NCBI RefSeq assembly: GCF_015278315.1
Contig: NZ_JADIJE010000002.1
Coordinates: 310,001-374,000, forward strand
DNA from: Microbacterium ureisolvens
Lineage (GTDB): Bacteria; Actinomycetota; Actinomycetes; Actinomycetales; Microbacteriaceae
Length of the DNA stretch: 64,000 bases
Direction: 5' to 3'
Positions within the stretch are counted from its first letter, which is position 1; each line of letters begins with the position of its first letter. The notes under the pieces were generated by a model that saw nothing but the letters and a program-made list of their open reading frames with translations, had not been told where the DNA came from and ran no database searches. Positions 37,219 to 45,224 of this stretch are shown piece after piece. The translations under genes and the position numbers were made by a program.

Positions 37219-38208
37219 TCATGCTGCCGCGGTGGGGCCGGTGAGGGCGGGCGGCAGCAGCCGGACCGCGGGCTTGGCGCCGCTCGAGAGGATCTCGCAG
37301 ATCATGTCGGTCGCGGCCGCGCCGATCGCCTCGGCGGGCACCGCGATGCTGTCGGCCAGGCCCGACACCGAGCGGGCGACGTCCTCGGGGCAGAGGGCAA
37401 CGATGGCGAGCTCCTCGCCGTCACGGCGTCCGCGCTGGGTGATCGTCGTGGCGACGTGGGGGAGCGCGCCCTCGTTGTGGACGAAGAAGCCGGTGATGTC
37501 GGGGTTCTCGGTCATCACGTCCTCGACGGTCGCGACAGCCTCGGCGGTGCTCGGGCATGCGTGCACCGTGCCGACGACACCGCTCGCCTCGCACGCGGCG
37601 AGGAAGCCCCGCGCGAGCCGGTCGGCGTACGACGTGTGGCGCGTCATGACCTCGGGCGGCGAGCCGATGAGGGCGACGCGTCTGTGCCCCAGCGCGACGA
37701 GGCGGTCCACCGCAAGCCACCCCGCGGCCTCGAAGTCGAAGTCGACGCACGGGATCGCGCGGCGCCCCTCCGGAAGACCGATGAGGACACTCGGATGCCC
37801 CAGCCCCGACAGCGTGTCGATGCGCGGGTCGTCGGACTCTACGTCCATGACGAGCAGCGCATCCACCATCGACCCCTTCGCGGCGCGCTGCAGCGCCTTG
37901 GAGTCGTCGCTGGCGAGCAGGAGGATGTCGTAGCCGTGCTTGCGCGCCTGCGTGACGACGCCGGTGACGATCTGCATCACGACGTGCACGTCGACGCCGG
38001 TGCGCAGCGGCGCCTGAAGGCCGATGACGTTGGTCGAGCGCGAGGCCAGCGACCGGGCGCCCGCGTGAGGGCTGAATCCGAGGCTGTCGATGGCCTTCTC
38101 GACCCGGTCGCGCGTCTCCTGCGAGATGGCGCGCTTGCCGCTCATGACGTACGACACGGTCGAGATCGACACGCCCGCCGCCTGCGCGACGTCCGCGATC
38201 GTCACCAT
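37219..38208 (-). CDS. LacI-family transcriptional repressor
   Basis: The 329-residue repressor begins VTIADVAQAAGVSISTVSYVMSGKR (helix-turn-helix, residues 2-26) with hinge FSPHAGARSLASR. The sensor domain starts VIGLQAPLRTGVD. Its ATG overlaps the GH95 stop by seven bases, so it is translated with GH95. It is a candidate for the class B operators at 32161 and 40742, because it lies in the same glycan locus. The effector is unknown. Confidence 0.92.
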   Translation of the reverse strand: MVTIADVAQAAGVSISTVSYVMSGKRAISQETRDRVEKAIDSLGFSPHAGARSLASRSTNVIGLQAPLRTGVDVHVVMQIVTGVVTQARKHGYDILLLASDDSKALQRAAKGSMVDALLVMDVESDDPRIDTLSGLGHPSVLIGLPEGRRAIPCVDFDFEAAGWLAVDRLVALGHRRVALIGSPPEVMTRHTSYADRLARGFLAACEASGVVGTVHACPSTAEAVATVEDVMTENPDITGFFVHNEGALPHVATTITQRGRRDGEELAIVALCPEDVARSVSGLADSIAVPAEAIGAAATDMICEILSSGAKPAVRLLPPALTGPTAAA

Positions 38209-40712
38209 GAGTCTCCCCGTTCCCCTGCATCGATCACCCGGGTGTCTCCCGGGGCGAGATCGTACGTGCCGAGCGGTCCGTCCGGCCCGTGCACACTCAT
38301 TGTCGCCGCTCGCGCGCCGGCCCGAAGACGCGCGCGCACGAGCGCGCCGCCCGCCCACTCGAGGTCGACCGACACGTCCCCGCGGGACCGGATGCCGCGC
38401 ACCGCGCCCTCGGTCCACTGCGGAGGCAGCGCGGGCAAGAGCCGCAGCGTCACGCGGGCGGCCGCGTCGGCCGCTTCGGATTCGTCGAAGGACTGCACCA
38501 GCGCCTCGGCGATGGCCGCCGTGACGCCCAGGTTGCCGTCGATCTGGTACGGCGGGTGGGCGCTGAAGAGGTTCGGGTAGAGCCCGCCGCGGTGCTCGCC
38601 GGAGTTCTCGTCGGCGGGGCGCAGCGCCAGCCGCAGCTGCGCGTGCACCGCGTCGCCGTCGCCGAGCCGTGCCTGCATCGCCGCGCGCCACGCGAGAGCC
38701 CAGCCGGTGGACTCGGGGCCGCGCAGGCGGATGGATTCGGATGCCGCACGCGCGAGTCCGGGCGTCGCGTCGGGGGTGATCTGGGCCAGCGGGAAGAGCC
38801 CGACGAGGTGCGAGAGGTGGCGGTGCAGCGGCTCGGCCTCGGGACGCTCGCGGTCCCACTCGAGAAGGTCGCCGCGCTCGGACACCGCCGGGTCGGGCAG
38901 CGCGTCGGTCCGGGCGGTGAGTTCGGCGAGCCACGGCTCGTCGACGCCGAGCACGGCGGCCGCGCGCCGGCAGACGGCGGAGAGCTCGCGCAGCAGCGCG
39001 ACGTCCATCGTCGCGGTCTCGCCGACGCCGCGCTCGCGGCCGTCGGCGTCGAGGTAGTGGTTCTCGGGCGAGGTCGAAGGGCTCGTCCACGAGCGCTCGC
39101 CGTCGGACTGGATCCACGAGAGCGCGAACGCGGCGGCCGAGGCCAGCACCGGCCACGCCTCCTTCCGGAGGAAGTCGCGGTCGCCACTGAACGTGTAGTG
39201 CTCCCACAGGTGCAGCGCGAGCCACGTGCCGCCGAGCGACCAGTTCGCCCACGCGGGGTCGCCGTGACCGGCACCCACCGGCGCGGCGAAGCCCCAGGCA
39301 TCCGAATTGTGGTGCGCCACCCAGCCGTCGGCGCCGTAGAGCTCGCGGGCGACCACGGGCCCCGTCGTCTCGGACAGCCGCCGCGTGAACCGCAGCAGCG
39401 GCTCGTGGCACTCCGCGAGGTTCGTCGTCTCGGCCGGCCAGTAGGCCATCTGGGTGTTGATGTTGAGGGTGTACGCGCTCGACCACGGGCCCGGCAGCTC
39501 GGCGTTCCACAGGCCCTGCAGCGTGATGGGCAGGCCGCCGGGCTGCGACGACGCGATCAGCAGGTACCGGCCGTAGTGGAAGGCCAGCGCTGCGAGGCCG
39601 GGATCGTCGTGCTCCTCCGCGCGCCGTACGCGCTGGACGGTGTCGAGTGCGGCGACGGCGTCATCGGTCACCGGCAGCTCGAGCGCGCACCGGTCGTAGA
39701 GCTCGCGGTGCGCTGCCTCGTGGGCGGCGCGGAGGTCGGCGGCGGTGGCGTGGACATCGACGGAGCCGCGGATGCCGCGCAGCACCGCCGCCGCGCGGCC
39801 GAGGGCGTCGCGGGCATCGGCAGGCTCCCCGGGCAGCGAGGGCGCCGTGGCCGTGGCGACCGCGAAGAGGTGCGTGGTGGCGGACTCGGCGACGAGCGCG
39901 GCGTCGACCACGGCGGCCGCGCCGCGGGCCTGCACGAGGATCGCGGCGTGGCGACCGTGCTCCTCGTCGTACCGGATGGGCTCGGCCGGGTCCTCATGGC
40001 CGGGCGCCACGTCGACGGGGAGCCACCACTCGGTGGCGAGGTCGCCGCCGGCCGAGCGCGGCGCCGAGCGGGGGCGCAGGAGCGACCCGACCTCGAGGCG
40101 CACGTGCACGGGTTCGTTCGCGGTGACCTCGAGCATCAGGGCTCCGGTGACGAGGTCGGCCCAGGTGCGGTGGGTCACGTCGATGTCGCCGATCGAGTAC
40201 GCGTGGGTCGCGACACCGGTCGCGAGATCCAAGCGCCGGGAGTAGATCTTCGCGGTGTCGTCTCGCTCGTTCCCCGCTCGCTCACCGAGGGGCTTCGAGG
40301 CCAGCGTGCTGGGGCCCCCGGCATCCGTCTCCACGGTCAGATCGATCCAGCCGAGCGGGAGGTAGGCCTGCACCCACGGCGCCTGCATGCGCTGCAGCAG
40401 CGACTCCGCCGTCTCGATATCGCCGGCGTCGATTGCGGCGCGCACCTCATCGAGCGCCGCGGCGCCGCGCGCCGTCACTCCCTGAAGGACGTCGGCGCCG
40501 ACCTGGCCCGACCACGCGGTGATGTCGTTGAGCCAGAGCCGGTCGCCCCCGACGAGGCCGGCGCACATCGCCCCCCGGATGCCGTTGCCGACGGGATAGG
40601 CCTCGAGCCATCGCGACGCCGGCCCGGACGCGCGCAGGCTGTGGAGCCCTTCGGCGAGCTCGGGAGCCGAACCGGGGGCCTGCGGAGCCGCGTCATCGCG
40701 GTGCGTGGACAT
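38202..40712 (-). CDS. GH95 family alpha-L-fucosidase
   Basis: The 836-residue protein hydrolyses alpha-1,2-linked fucose (some members act on alpha-L-galactose). It has the N-terminal beta domain with AYPVGNGIRGAM, and the (alpha/alpha)6 barrel with NINTQMAYWPAE, SPSTSPENHY, HRHLSHLVGLFP and PYQIDGNLG, all conserved in GH95. The ATG at 40712 has AAGG upstream and a TATACT box further back. Near residues 140-152 the peptide LGERAGNERDDT is encoded by a copy of the dispersed repeat (40257-40289). It is divergent from GH42 with an operator between. No signal peptide is present. The likely job is removing fucose from xyloglucan oligosaccharides. Confidence 0.92.
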   Translation of the reverse strand: MSTHRDDAAPQAPGSAPELAEGLHSLRASGPASRWLEAYPVGNGIRGAMCAGLVGGDRLWLNDITAWSGQVGADVLQGVTARGAAALDEVRAAIDAGDIETAESLLQRMQAPWVQAYLPLGWIDLTVETDAGGPSTLASKPLGERAGNERDDTAKIYSRRLDLATGVATHAYSIGDIDVTHRTWADLVTGALMLEVTANEPVHVRLEVGSLLRPRSAPRSAGGDLATEWWLPVDVAPGHEDPAEPIRYDEEHGRHAAILVQARGAAAVVDAALVAESATTHLFAVATATAPSLPGEPADARDALGRAAAVLRGIRGSVDVHATAADLRAAHEAAHRELYDRCALELPVTDDAVAALDTVQRVRRAEEHDDPGLAALAFHYGRYLLIASSQPGGLPITLQGLWNAELPGPWSSAYTLNINTQMAYWPAETTNLAECHEPLLRFTRRLSETTGPVVARELYGADGWVAHHNSDAWGFAAPVGAGHGDPAWANWSLGGTWLALHLWEHYTFSGDRDFLRKEAWPVLASAAAFALSWIQSDGERSWTSPSTSPENHYLDADGRERGVGETATMDVALLRELSAVCRRAAAVLGVDEPWLAELTARTDALPDPAVSERGDLLEWDRERPEAEPLHRHLSHLVGLFPLAQITPDATPGLARAASESIRLRGPESTGWALAWRAAMQARLGDGDAVHAQLRLALRPADENSGEHRGGLYPNLFSAHPPYQIDGNLGVTAAIAEALVQSFDESEAADAAARVTLRLLPALPPQWTEGAVRGIRSRGDVSVDLEWAGGALVRARLRAGARAATMSVHGPDGPLGTYDLAPGDTRVIDAGERGDSW
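40257..40289 (-). repeat. Dispersed repeat copy inside the GH95 coding sequence
   Basis: GTCGTCTCGCTCGTTCCCCG followed by CTCGCTCACCGAG differs by few bases from the intergenic copies at 1463 and 58229. It remains in frame and adds about 11 residues to GH95. Confidence 0.65.
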
Positions 40713-40724
40713 CGTCACACCCTT

Positions 40725-40730
40725 AGTATA
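40725..40730 (-). promoter_or_regulatory. -10 box of the GH95 operon
   Basis: TATACT on the minus strand lies 12 bases upstream of the GH95 ATG. No good -35 sequence is visible; the operator at 40742 covers that area. Confidence 0.5.
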
Positions 40731-40741
40731 TGGTCTCGGTG

Positions 40742-40755
40742 TTGAAGCGCTTCGA
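40742..40755. promoter_or_regulatory. LacI-type operator (class B) between GH95 and GH42
   Basis: TTGAAGCGCTTCGA has a perfect ten-base palindrome GAAGCGCTTC. It lies in the 118-base divergent gap and could regulate both directions. Confidence 0.65.
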
Positions 40756-40830
40756 AAGTTCGACGCTCGACCACTGACCGGCTCTCCGAAACCGCCCACG
40801 AACGAAACTCAGCGAAGAGGTTCCTGCTCC

Positions 40831-42876
40831 ATGGCCACCGCGACTCCGCGCCCCCTCGGCGCGTTCTCCGACCTCACGAGCGAGCTCGGAATCTGCTTCG
40901 GAGGTGACTACAACCCCGAGCAGTGGCCGCGCGAGGTGTGGCAGGAGGATGCGGAGCTGATGGTCGGCGCCGGCGTGAACCTCGTGACCGTCGGCGTCTT
41001 CAGCTGGGCCCGGCTCGAGCCGTCGCCGGGGGACTACGACTTCGCGTGGCTGGACGAGGTGCTCGACCTGCTGCACGCGCACGGGATCGCCGTGGACCTC
41101 GCGACCCCGACGGCGTCGCCGCCGCCGTGGCTCGGCATCCTTCACCCCGAGACGCTGCCTGTGAATCCCGACGGCGTGCGCCTGGCAGCCGGGTCGCGCA
41201 ACCAGTTCACCCCTGCCTCGCAGGTCTACCGCGAGCGAGCGCTGGCGATCGCGACCGCGATGGCGAAGCGTTACGCCGCCCACCCCGCCGTGCGCATGTG
41301 GCACGTCGGCAACGAGTTCGGGCAGATCGACTTCGGCGACGAGGCGGCCCGCGACTTCCGGCTCTGGCTGCGCGAGCGTCACGGCACCATCGACGCCCTC
41401 AACGACGCGTGGGGAACCGTCGTCTGGGCCCAGCGCTACCGCGACTTCGACGAGATCGTGCCGCCGCGCCGCATGCCCTACCTGGTGAATCCTGCGCAGT
41501 CCCTCGACTTCCGGCGCTACACGTCGTGGGCGCTGCAGCGGGTGTTCGCCGAGCAGCGCGACGCGATCCGGGCCGCCGGCGCGGCACAGCCGGTGACCAC
41601 GAACTTCATGGGCTTCGAGCCGCTCACCGACCTGTGGGAATGGGCAGACGAGGTCGACGTCGTCGCCGACGACCAGTATCCCGACCACGCGTCGCCGACG
41701 GTGTCGTCAGACATCGCCCTCGTGCAGGACCTCATGCGCTCGCTCGGCGACGGGCGCCCGTGGGTGCTCATGGAGCAGGCGATCAGCGCGACCTCGTGGC
41801 GTCCGCACAATCTCCCCAAGAGCGCCGAGCGCGCCCGCCTCGATTCGCTGCAGGCCGTCGCGCGGGGGGCCGACGCGATCTGCTTCTTCCAGTGGCGCCA
41901 GGCGCGCACCGGCGCCGAGCGCTTCCACTCCGCGATGCTGCCGCACGCCGGTGCCGACACCGAGGTGTTCCGCACGACGTGCGCGCTCGGCGCCGATATG
42001 CGCCGGCTGCGGCCAGTCGTGGGCGGCCGGGTCGCGGCATCCGTCGCCCTCCTCTTCGACTGGCCGTCCCGCTGGGCCGCGGAGGAGCCGGGGCGCCCGA
42101 CCGAGCGCCTGCGGACCCTCGAGCAGGTCGCCCGCTGGCACCGCGCGCTGTGGCGCCGCGGCATCGCCGTCGACCTCGTGCGGCCCGGAGCCGACCTCTC
42201 CGCCTACCGCACGGTGCTCGTGCCGCACACGTACATCGTCGAGACGGATGCCGCAGCCGCCCTCCGCGCGGCGGTGGAAGGCGGGGCGAGCCTCGTCGTC
42301 GGACCGTTCTCGGGCGTCGCCGACGGCAACGCCGGCATCCTCACCGGGCGCTCGCCCGTGCTCCTGCGCGACCTCGTCGGCGTGAGCGGCGAGGAGTGGG
42401 TCGGCCTGCCCGACGCGCCCACGCCGCTCGCGATGGAGTCCGCCTGGGAGGCCGCGCCCGACACGGCCGAGGCTACGGTGCTCGGGGAGCGTCTTCGCGC
42501 CGACGGGGCCGAGGTGCTCGCGCGCTTCGCCTCCGGCCACCTGGCCGGCGCCCCCGCGATCACGCGGCACCGAGTCGGCGAGGGCACCGCCTGGTACCTC
42601 GGTGCGGTCGTCTCGGACGACGCGCTGACCGCGGTGCTGGACGACGCGTTGGACGCGTCCGAGGTCACCGGCGTGCTTCCCGACCGCGTGCTGCCCGACG
42701 GCGTCGAGGCCGTCCAGCGCGGCGCGGCCCTCTTCCTCCTCAACCACGGCGACGAGCCCCGGCACCTCACGGTGCCCGGGGCGCGCCGGGATCTCTTGTC
42801 GGACGCGGACGTCGAAGGCCGGCTCGAGCTGGCCCCCGGCGCCGCCATGGTGCTCATCGAAAGGCACGCAGAGTGA
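40831..42876 (+). CDS. GH42 family beta-galactosidase
   Basis: The 681-residue protein has FGGDYNPEQWPREVW near residues 23-37, acid/base Glu162 in WHVGNEFG and nucleophile Glu315 in VLMEQAISA. An extra 20-residue N-terminus precedes the usual start. AGAGG precedes the ATG at 40831; no signal peptide exists. It differs clearly from the GH42 at 20479 (shorter loops around residues 165-170), so these are separate paralogues. With GH95, GH31 and GH3 it fits removal of galactose from fucosylated xyloglucan fragments (inference). Confidence 0.93.
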   Translation: MATATPRPLGAFSDLTSELGICFGGDYNPEQWPREVWQEDAELMVGAGVNLVTVGVFSWARLEPSPGDYDFAWLDEVLDLLHAHGIAVDLATPTASPPPWLGILHPETLPVNPDGVRLAAGSRNQFTPASQVYRERALAIATAMAKRYAAHPAVRMWHVGNEFGQIDFGDEAARDFRLWLRERHGTIDALNDAWGTVVWAQRYRDFDEIVPPRRMPYLVNPAQSLDFRRYTSWALQRVFAEQRDAIRAAGAAQPVTTNFMGFEPLTDLWEWADEVDVVADDQYPDHASPTVSSDIALVQDLMRSLGDGRPWVLMEQAISATSWRPHNLPKSAERARLDSLQAVARGADAICFFQWRQARTGAERFHSAMLPHAGADTEVFRTTCALGADMRRLRPVVGGRVAASVALLFDWPSRWAAEEPGRPTERLRTLEQVARWHRALWRRGIAVDLVRPGADLSAYRTVLVPHTYIVETDAAAALRAAVEGGASLVVGPFSGVADGNAGILTGRSPVLLRDLVGVSGEEWVGLPDAPTPLAMESAWEAAPDTAEATVLGERLRADGAEVLARFASGHLAGAPAITRHRVGEGTAWYLGAVVSDDALTAVLDDALDASEVTGVLPDRVLPDGVEAVQRGAALFLLNHGDEPRHLTVPGARRDLLSDADVEGRLELAPGAAMVLIERHAE

Positions 42877-45224
42877 AGTTCACCGATGGCTACTGGCTGA
42901 CCCGCCCGGGGCTCGCCCCCCTGTACGCGGTCGAGGTCGACGACATCCGCCACGACGAGGCGGAGGGCACGATGACCGTGTACGCGCCGACCGCCGTCAT
43001 CCGCGACCGGGGCGACACGCTCAACCGCGCGATGCTCACCGTGACGTTCTCGGCGCCCGCGCCGGGCGTGGTCAAGGTCCGCGTGGAGCGGCATGCCGGA
43101 GCCGTGCACCGCGGCCCCGACTTCGAGGTGCGCGCCGCGGAGGGCTTCCGGCCCGAGATCGCGATCGACGACGAGGCCGGCGTGCTCCGGTCGGGCCCGT
43201 TGAGCGTGCGTGTGGCCCGGACGGCCGGGCAGTGGCGCGTCGACTTCGAGAGCGACGGCCGTGTGCTGACCAGCTCGCTGCCGCGGTCGATCGGGCATTT
43301 CACCGACACGACCGGGAAGAACGGCAAGACCGGCACCGCCGGCACGGCGGGGACCGCCGCCGGGGGCGCCCAGCCGACCTGGGTGCACCAGCAGCTGAGC
43401 ATCGAGCCCGGCGAGCGCGTCTACGGACTGGGCGAGCGCTTCGGCGCGTTCGTGAAGAACGGCCAGACCGTCGACACCTGGAACGCCGACGGCGGCACGT
43501 CGAGCGAGCAGGCCTACAAGAACGTGCCGTTCTACATGACGAGCCGCGGCTACGGCGTCTTCGTCGACAACCCTGCCAACGTCTCGTTCGAGGTGGGCAG
43601 CGAGGTCAACTCGCGCGTGCAGTTCTCGGTTGACGGCGAGTCGCTGGACTACTACGTCATCGCAGGCCCCGAGCCCAAAGACGTGCTGCGCCGCTACACC
43701 GCCCTCACCGGTCGCCCGGCGCGCGTGCCGGCCTGGTCGTTCGGACTCTGGCTCACCACGTCGTTCACCGCGAGCTACGACGAAGACACCGTCAGCGCGT
43801 TCGTCGACGGCATGGCCGAGCGCGACATCCCGCTGTCGGTGTTCCACTACGACTGCTTCTGGATGCGCGAGTACCAGTGGACCGACTTCGAATGGGACGA
43901 CCGCGCCTTCCACGACCCGGTCGGCCAGATCGCCCGGATGCACGAGCGTGGTGTGCACGTCTCGGTGTGGATCAACCCCTACATCGCGCAGCGCTCGGCG
44001 CTGTTCCGCGAGGCCGCCGACCGCGGCTACCTGCTCCGGCGCACCGACGGCAGCGTGTGGCAGTGGGACATGTGGCAGGCGGGCATGGGGCTCGTGGACT
44101 TCACGAACCCGGATGCCGCCGACTGGTACGTCGCGAAACTGCAGGGGCTGCTCGAGCAGGGCGTCGACGCGTTCAAGACCGACTTCGGCGAGCGCATCCC
44201 CGTCGAGGGCGTCGTCTGGCACGACGGGTCCGACCCGTATCGCATGCACAACTACTACGCCAAGCTCTACAACGAGGTGGTGTTCCGCGCTCTCGAGCGG
44301 CACCACGGCGTGGGCGACGCGGTCGTGTTCGCCCGGTCGGCGACCGCCGGGTCGCAGCAGTTCCCCGTCCACTGGGGCGGCGACAACGACTCGACCTTCC
44401 TGTCGATGGCCGAGTCGCTGCGCGGCGGGCTGTCGCTGGCGATGTCGGGCTTCGGCTACTGGAGCCACGACATCGGCGGCTTCGAAGGAACCCCCGACCC
44501 GGGTCTGTTCAAGCGGTGGCTCGCCTTCGGCCTGCTCTCGTCGCACTCGCGCCTGCACGGGTCGTCCTCAGTGCGCGTGCCGTGGGCGTTCGACGACGAG
44601 GCCGTCGACATCGCGCGCTCGTTCACGAAGCTCAAGATGCGGCTGATGCCCTACCTCGCGTGCGCCGCCGAGGAGGCGCACTCCTGCGGCACGCCGATGA
44701 TGCGCCCCATGGTGCTCGAGTTCCCCGACGATCGTTCGGGCTTCGACGCCGACACCCAGTTCATGCTGGGCGACGCGCTGCTGGTCGCACCGGTGTTCAC
44801 GGCGGACGGGAGCGTCGAGTACTACGTGCCCGAGGGGGAGTGGACCTCCCTCCTCGACGGCTCGGTGACCGACGGCAGGCGCTGGGTCTCCGAGACGCAC
44901 GGCTACGACTCGGTTCCGCTGCGCGTGCGGCCGGGCACCGTGCTGCCGTTCGGCGCGGATGACACCCGTCCCGACTACGACTGGGCCGACGGCGTGACCC
45001 TGCGCTGCTTCCAGCTGCCCGACGGCTACGACCGGGTGACCACCGTGCCTGGGCGCGACGGCACCGCGCCCACGAGGTTCCGCGTGCGTCGCGACGGCGA
45101 CACCGTCCTCGCGAGCTCGGACGACGCCCGCGCTCCGTGGGCGCTGCAGGTGGGGGAGCGGATCGTGCGGGCCGAGGCATCCGGAGAGATCCGCATCGAC
45201 ATCCAGCAGGAGGGCGACCGATGA
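42873..45224 (+). CDS. GH31 family alpha-xylosidase (YicI type)
   Basis: The 783-residue protein has nucleophile Asp437 in FKTDFGERIP and acid/base Asp504 in HWGGDNDS, and SGFGYWSHDIGGFEGTPD, all as in the alpha-xylosidase YicI. The GTG start at 42873 overlaps the GH42 stop by four bases (GTGA), with AAAGG nine bases upstream. A low-complexity stretch of Gly/Thr/Ala (about residues 146-166) is inserted in the N-terminal beta domain. The enzyme removes alpha-1,6-xylose from xyloglucan-type oligosaccharides; an alpha-glucosidase specificity is less likely because of KTDFGE. Confidence 0.93.
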   Translation: MKFTDGYWLTRPGLAPLYAVEVDDIRHDEAEGTMTVYAPTAVIRDRGDTLNRAMLTVTFSAPAPGVVKVRVERHAGAVHRGPDFEVRAAEGFRPEIAIDDEAGVLRSGPLSVRVARTAGQWRVDFESDGRVLTSSLPRSIGHFTDTTGKNGKTGTAGTAGTAAGGAQPTWVHQQLSIEPGERVYGLGERFGAFVKNGQTVDTWNADGGTSSEQAYKNVPFYMTSRGYGVFVDNPANVSFEVGSEVNSRVQFSVDGESLDYYVIAGPEPKDVLRRYTALTGRPARVPAWSFGLWLTTSFTASYDEDTVSAFVDGMAERDIPLSVFHYDCFWMREYQWTDFEWDDRAFHDPVGQIARMHERGVHVSVWINPYIAQRSALFREAADRGYLLRRTDGSVWQWDMWQAGMGLVDFTNPDAADWYVAKLQGLLEQGVDAFKTDFGERIPVEGVVWHDGSDPYRMHNYYAKLYNEVVFRALERHHGVGDAVVFARSATAGSQQFPVHWGGDNDSTFLSMAESLRGGLSLAMSGFGYWSHDIGGFEGTPDPGLFKRWLAFGLLSSHSRLHGSSSVRVPWAFDDEAVDIARSFTKLKMRLMPYLACAAEEAHSCGTPMMRPMVLEFPDDRSGFDADTQFMLGDALLVAPVFTADGSVEYYVPEGEWTSLLDGSVTDGRRWVSETHGYDSVPLRVRPGTVLPFGADDTRPDYDWADGVTLRCFQLPDGYDRVTTVPGRDGTAPTRFRVRRDGDTVLASSDDARAPWALQVGERIVRAEASGEIRIDIQQEGDR

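Noticed and set aside
37219..39510. A 763-codon frame that would extend the LacI gene upstream
   Set aside because: The extension is an out-of-frame reading of GH95. The helix-turn-helix begins exactly at the ATG at 38208.
43300..43390. Frameshift suspicion in GH31 because of a Gly/Thr/Ala-rich stretch
   Set aside because: The frame is continuous and conserved segments flank it in the same frame; it looks like a genuine low-complexity loop.
40923..45224. A 1433-codon frame that would fuse upstream sequence to GH31
   Set aside because: The first 650 codons are an out-of-frame reading of GH42. The GTG at 42873 with a ribosome site and GTGA overlap is the proper GH31 start.
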